This document shows positions 15,738 to 17,784 of a DNA stretch of 17,784 bases, in pieces. The stretch comes from Chloroflexota bacterium (GTDB taxonomy: Bacteria > Chloroflexota > Anaerolineae > B4-G1 > SLSP01). The notes below the pieces were generated by a model. That model was not told the origin of the DNA. It saw only the letters and a program-made list of their open reading frames with translations, and did no database searches. How positions within the stretch are numbered: the first letter of the stretch is position 1; every line of letters starts with the position of its first letter. The translations under genes and the position numbers were made by a program. Location of the stretch: NCBI GenBank assembly GCA_022707665.1, contig JAKJAE010000016.1:1-17784 (forward strand), written 5' to 3'.

Positions 15738-16790
15738 CTACGGGTTCGCCACCTCCACGGGCAACCTTAAACTCACCCGTAGCCCCTTCCCGGGTGCGCT
15801 GGCAAATCGGATGGTCCCATTGAGCATTTCGATGCGCTCGCGCAGTGTGGGGAGGTTGAGCCGCACAGCATCGGGCGACGTCAGGGTCTCGTCGATCTCA
15901 AACCCAACACCATTGTCCTCCATCGTCATACGCACCTCGTCGTCCTCGATGTTCAGATGGGTGACAATATTGGTGGCCTGATCCTGTTCGCGTGCTATGT
16001 GAATGAGCGCCTGGATGACACGGAAAATCGTGATTTCCTTGTGAGGTGCCAACCGGCGATCCTTTCCGGTAACCTTCAGCGTCAATCCTGTGAATCCCTC
16101 GTTGGTGATACCTTCCACGTACCGCCGCATCGTCGGGACCAACCCCAGATCGTCCAGCATCATCGGGCGCAGGTCGAAGATGAAGACCTTTACCGTCTTG
16201 AAGGCGTTGACCACGCTCTTCTTCAGCTCGCCAAGCTCGTGTCGGGCGCGCTCGGGGTCACGATCGAACAATCGCTCGCAGATCTCGGCCTGCAAGACCA
16301 GGTTTGTCAGTGACTGCGCCGGCCCGTCGTGCATCTGCCGCGATAGGCGTAGCCGTTCCTGTTCCTGCGCCTCGATGATGCTGATGACCATCGCCTGTGT
16401 ATTGTCTTTGCCATCATCCTGGGAGCCGGGCTGGTCCATGGCGACCTCGGGGGGTGCAAAACCGAGGACCTTGTTGTAGAGCTCTGCGATGCGGGTCAGG
16501 TTGCGCTGGTCGCTCTGCAGTTTTTCCAGCTGTCCTCTCATCGTGAACAGCCGCTGCTGATTCTCGATCAGCGTGTCATACGTCTTGCGGATGTCGTCGC
16601 GGGGCACGGTGTCGAAGGTCGATTCCATCTGCCGCACCCGGGCCACGGCGCGGGCGTTAGTCTGCACGAAGCGGTCCACCTCGCTCGCCGTTTGTTGAAT
16701 CAGCAAGTCGATCTCTCTCAATTCACGCTGCACCTGCTCGGATCCAAGCCGGCAGAAGTCCGTGAACTGATCCCAACTGTTCTCTACCAT
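15738..16790 (-). CDS. DegS-like sensor histidine kinase with altered N-box
   Basis: The 350-residue protein is soluble. A coiled-coil DegS-type sensory region (about 15-110, many Gln, Glu and Arg) precedes a HisKA_3 dimerisation domain with ERLRLSRQMHDGPAQSLTN (145-163), where His154 is the phospho-acceptor. The HATPase domain (about 245-347) keeps the G1 box EDNGVGF (291-297) and a G2-like SAPGKGL (331-337). The N-box reads FRVIQALIHIAREQDQATNI where DegS relatives have FRI-QEALxNxxKHAxA. The Glu and Asn needed for catalysis and magnesium are thus replaced by Ala and Ile. ATG 16790 follows GAGAGGG; an upstream open frame to 16859 overlaps the regulator gene. It lies 40 bases after its likely partner, the NarL-type regulator. 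It may be a weak kinase, a phosphatase or a scaffold. Confidence 0.9.
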   Translation of the reverse strand: MVENSWDQFTDFCRLGSEQVQRELREIDLLIQQTASEVDRFVQTNARAVARVRQMESTFDTVPRDDIRKTYDTLIENQQRLFTMRGQLEKLQSDQRNLTRIAELYNKVLGFAPPEVAMDQPGSQDDGKDNTQAMVISIIEAQEQERLRLSRQMHDGPAQSLTNLVLQAEICERLFDRDPERARHELGELKKSVVNAFKTVKVFIFDLRPMMLDDLGLVPTMRRYVEGITNEGFTGLTLKVTGKDRRLAPHKEITIFRVIQALIHIAREQDQATNIVTHLNIEDDEVRMTMEDNGVGFEIDETLTSPDAVRLNLPTLRERIEMLNGTIRFASAPGKGLRVSLRLPVEVANP

Positions 16791-16830
16791 AGAACCCTCT
16801 CTTGATGCTTTCGATACACGGTGTGCTGGC

Positions 16831-17532
16831 TTACAGCTTCTGCAGGCGCACCCAGCCATGGCGGAGGGCGTGAATGGCGGCCTGCGTCCGATCTGACCGG
16901 TTCAACTTTGCCAGAATCGAGGTGACGTGATTCTTGACCGTCTGTTGGCTGATTCCGAGCGTGATGGCGATCTCCTTATTGCTCAGCCCTTCGATGATCT
17001 GCTGTAGGATCTCCATCTCGCGCTCGGTCAGCGGCGAGAATGTTGTGTCCTCGGGGCTGATCCCGTACCGGCGATATAACTCAAACAGCCACTGACCGAC
17101 CTCTTCCTGGGTCATGCATTTATTGGCAATCAGGGTGTATCCCTGGGCTACCAATCGCACAGTCTCCACGAGTTGTGCGGGTGCGACATCCTTGGCGAAA
17201 TACGCCGAGGCCCCGATGCGGATGGCGCGGTAGATCTGTTCTTCGTCATCATAGGCAGTCAGGATGACAACGGCGACATCCGGATGATCATTCTTGATCT
17301 GTTGCGTCACCTGCAGGCCGTTGATCGTAGGGAGATTGACGTCCATTAAGACGACATCGGGACGTGTTTCCGCGATCATCTCGAGCGCCTCTTCTCCATC
17401 GCTGCTCTCTCCCACGACGGTAATGCCCGGCTGCGAGTTCAACACATCGCGGATTCCCTGGCGAAAGAAGAAATGATCGTCTACGATGGCGACCTTGACG
17501 ATTTCGCCGGGGTCTGACGTCTCGCTTTCCAT
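16831..17532 (-). CDS. NarL/LuxR-family response regulator
   Basis: The 233-residue protein has a receiver (12-128) with acidic Asp18/Asp19 (IVDDH), phospho-acceptor Asp64 (LMDVNLP), Thr92 and Lys114 (FAKDVAP). Its LuxR helix-turn-helix lies at about 166-228: SPLTEREMEILQQIIEGLSN, then ISQQTVKNHVTSILAKL. It should bind DNA as a phosphorylated dimer and regulate transcription; the target is unknown. The linker (about 137-162) is longer than in typical NarL proteins and contains EEVGQWLFELYRRYGISPED. ATG 17532 is chosen, with AGGAG just upstream; GTG 17547 would place that site inside the gene. The kinase gene follows on the same strand, an ordinary regulator-kinase pair. It starts 30 bases after the oxidoreductase stop and so may be in its transcript. 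Confidence 0.94.
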   Translation of the reverse strand: MESETSDPGEIVKVAIVDDHFFFRQGIRDVLNSQPGITVVGESSDGEEALEMIAETRPDVVLMDVNLPTINGLQVTQQIKNDHPDVAVVILTAYDDEEQIYRAIRIGASAYFAKDVAPAQLVETVRLVAQGYTLIANKCMTQEEVGQWLFELYRRYGISPEDTTFSPLTEREMEILQQIIEGLSNKEIAITLGISQQTVKNHVTSILAKLNRSDRTQAAIHALRHGWVRLQKL

Positions 17533-17562
17533 ACAGCTCCTGACCACAGTGGGCGCCGCAAA

Positions 17563-17784
17563 TCAGGATTGCGCCATCGCGAACAACGTCGGTTGGCGAT
17601 CGTGAAGGACCAACTCAGCCAGTTCATCAGCCGCCACCAGCGCGAAGTTCAGGCCGAACGGCCCCAGCCCGTTGATGGCGTACGCATCGGGCTGATCAGA
17701 TAGGCTACCAATGACGGGCATCTGATCCCCTCCAGCGGCTACCCACGAGGTAAACCGTTGGCGGGTCAGGGCATCCGGGCAGAG
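17563..17784 (-). CDS. FAD-dependent oxidoreductase (DAO-like), C-terminal part
   Basis: The 5' part lies beyond the right edge. The frame is open from 17784 to TGA 17565-17563, giving 73 residues. The sequence includes RQRFTSWVAAGGDQMPVIGS (9-28), then AINGLGPFGLNFALVAADEL. This matches the C-terminal pattern of DAO-family flavoenzymes: an Arg-rich strand, D-x-x-P-x-IG, then a Gly-rich loop followed by a helix with A-x-x-x-A-x-x-L that closes over the FAD. The substrate cannot be deduced from this tail. The open frame, the position next to the regulator and the family pattern support a real gene, but the fragment is short. Confidence 0.65.
   Translation of the reverse strand, partial: LCPDALTRQRFTSWVAAGGDQMPVIGSLSDQPDAYAINGLGPFGLNFALVAADELAELVLHDRQPTLFAMAQS

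Overview
The window looks like chromosomal DNA from a member of the Chloroflexota (Chloroflexi). This is inferred from protein style and gene content, not from a marker search. The clues are a DUF4388 protein beside a small Ras-like GTPase, V4R and translin-family proteins, a DegS-like kinase with a NarL-type regulator, a fused ATP sulfurylase/APS kinase, and a primary sigma factor. Base composition is GC-rich and even throughout. I found no tRNA, rRNA, CRISPR array, insertion sequence or integrase.

Bases 1-5928 (+ strand) hold one tightly packed cluster: the end of a DUF4388 protein, a 49-codon basic microprotein, a CvnD/MglA-like GTPase, an alpha/beta hydrolase, a V4R-domain protein, a left-handed beta-helix protein, a response regulator with a degenerate GGDEF domain, a single-domain response regulator, and a second alpha/beta hydrolase. 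The second hydrolase has lost its nucleophilic serine. Gaps are small and two junctions overlap by four bases, so this is probably one operon. It reads like a signalling module built from a GTPase, phospho-relay receivers, a small-molecule or lipid sensor and a catalytic/pseudo-catalytic hydrolase pair. It is the best candidate here for an undescribed system.

Bases 5935-8315 carry a cell-wall amidase whose signal peptide lies in a different frame from its catalytic domain (an apparent 1-nt frameshift), then ssb with its own promoter and terminator, a DUF3467 protein and a translin-family protein.

Bases 8376-13062 carry a strong promoter followed almost at once by a terminator-like hairpin, then the bifunctional sulfate adenylyltransferase/APS kinase, a GHMP kinase resembling plant galacturonokinase, a membrane-anchored fibronectin-III-like protein, and a Sua5-type threonylcarbamoyl-AMP synthase (tRNA t6A pathway). 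The last two overlap by four bases.

Bases 13076-17784 are all on the minus strand. In transcription order they are the end of an FAD-dependent oxidoreductase, a NarL/LuxR response regulator, a DegS-like histidine kinase with an eroded N-box, a uroporphyrinogen-decarboxylase-fold methyltransferase with no ordinary start codon beside its ribosome site, a terminator, and the primary sigma factor rpoD. Several promoter-like elements and a 10-bp inverted repeat lie upstream of rpoD. The longest stretch without a gene is about 260 bases (14339-14599). All functional calls come from reading motifs and recalled family sequences; no search was run.
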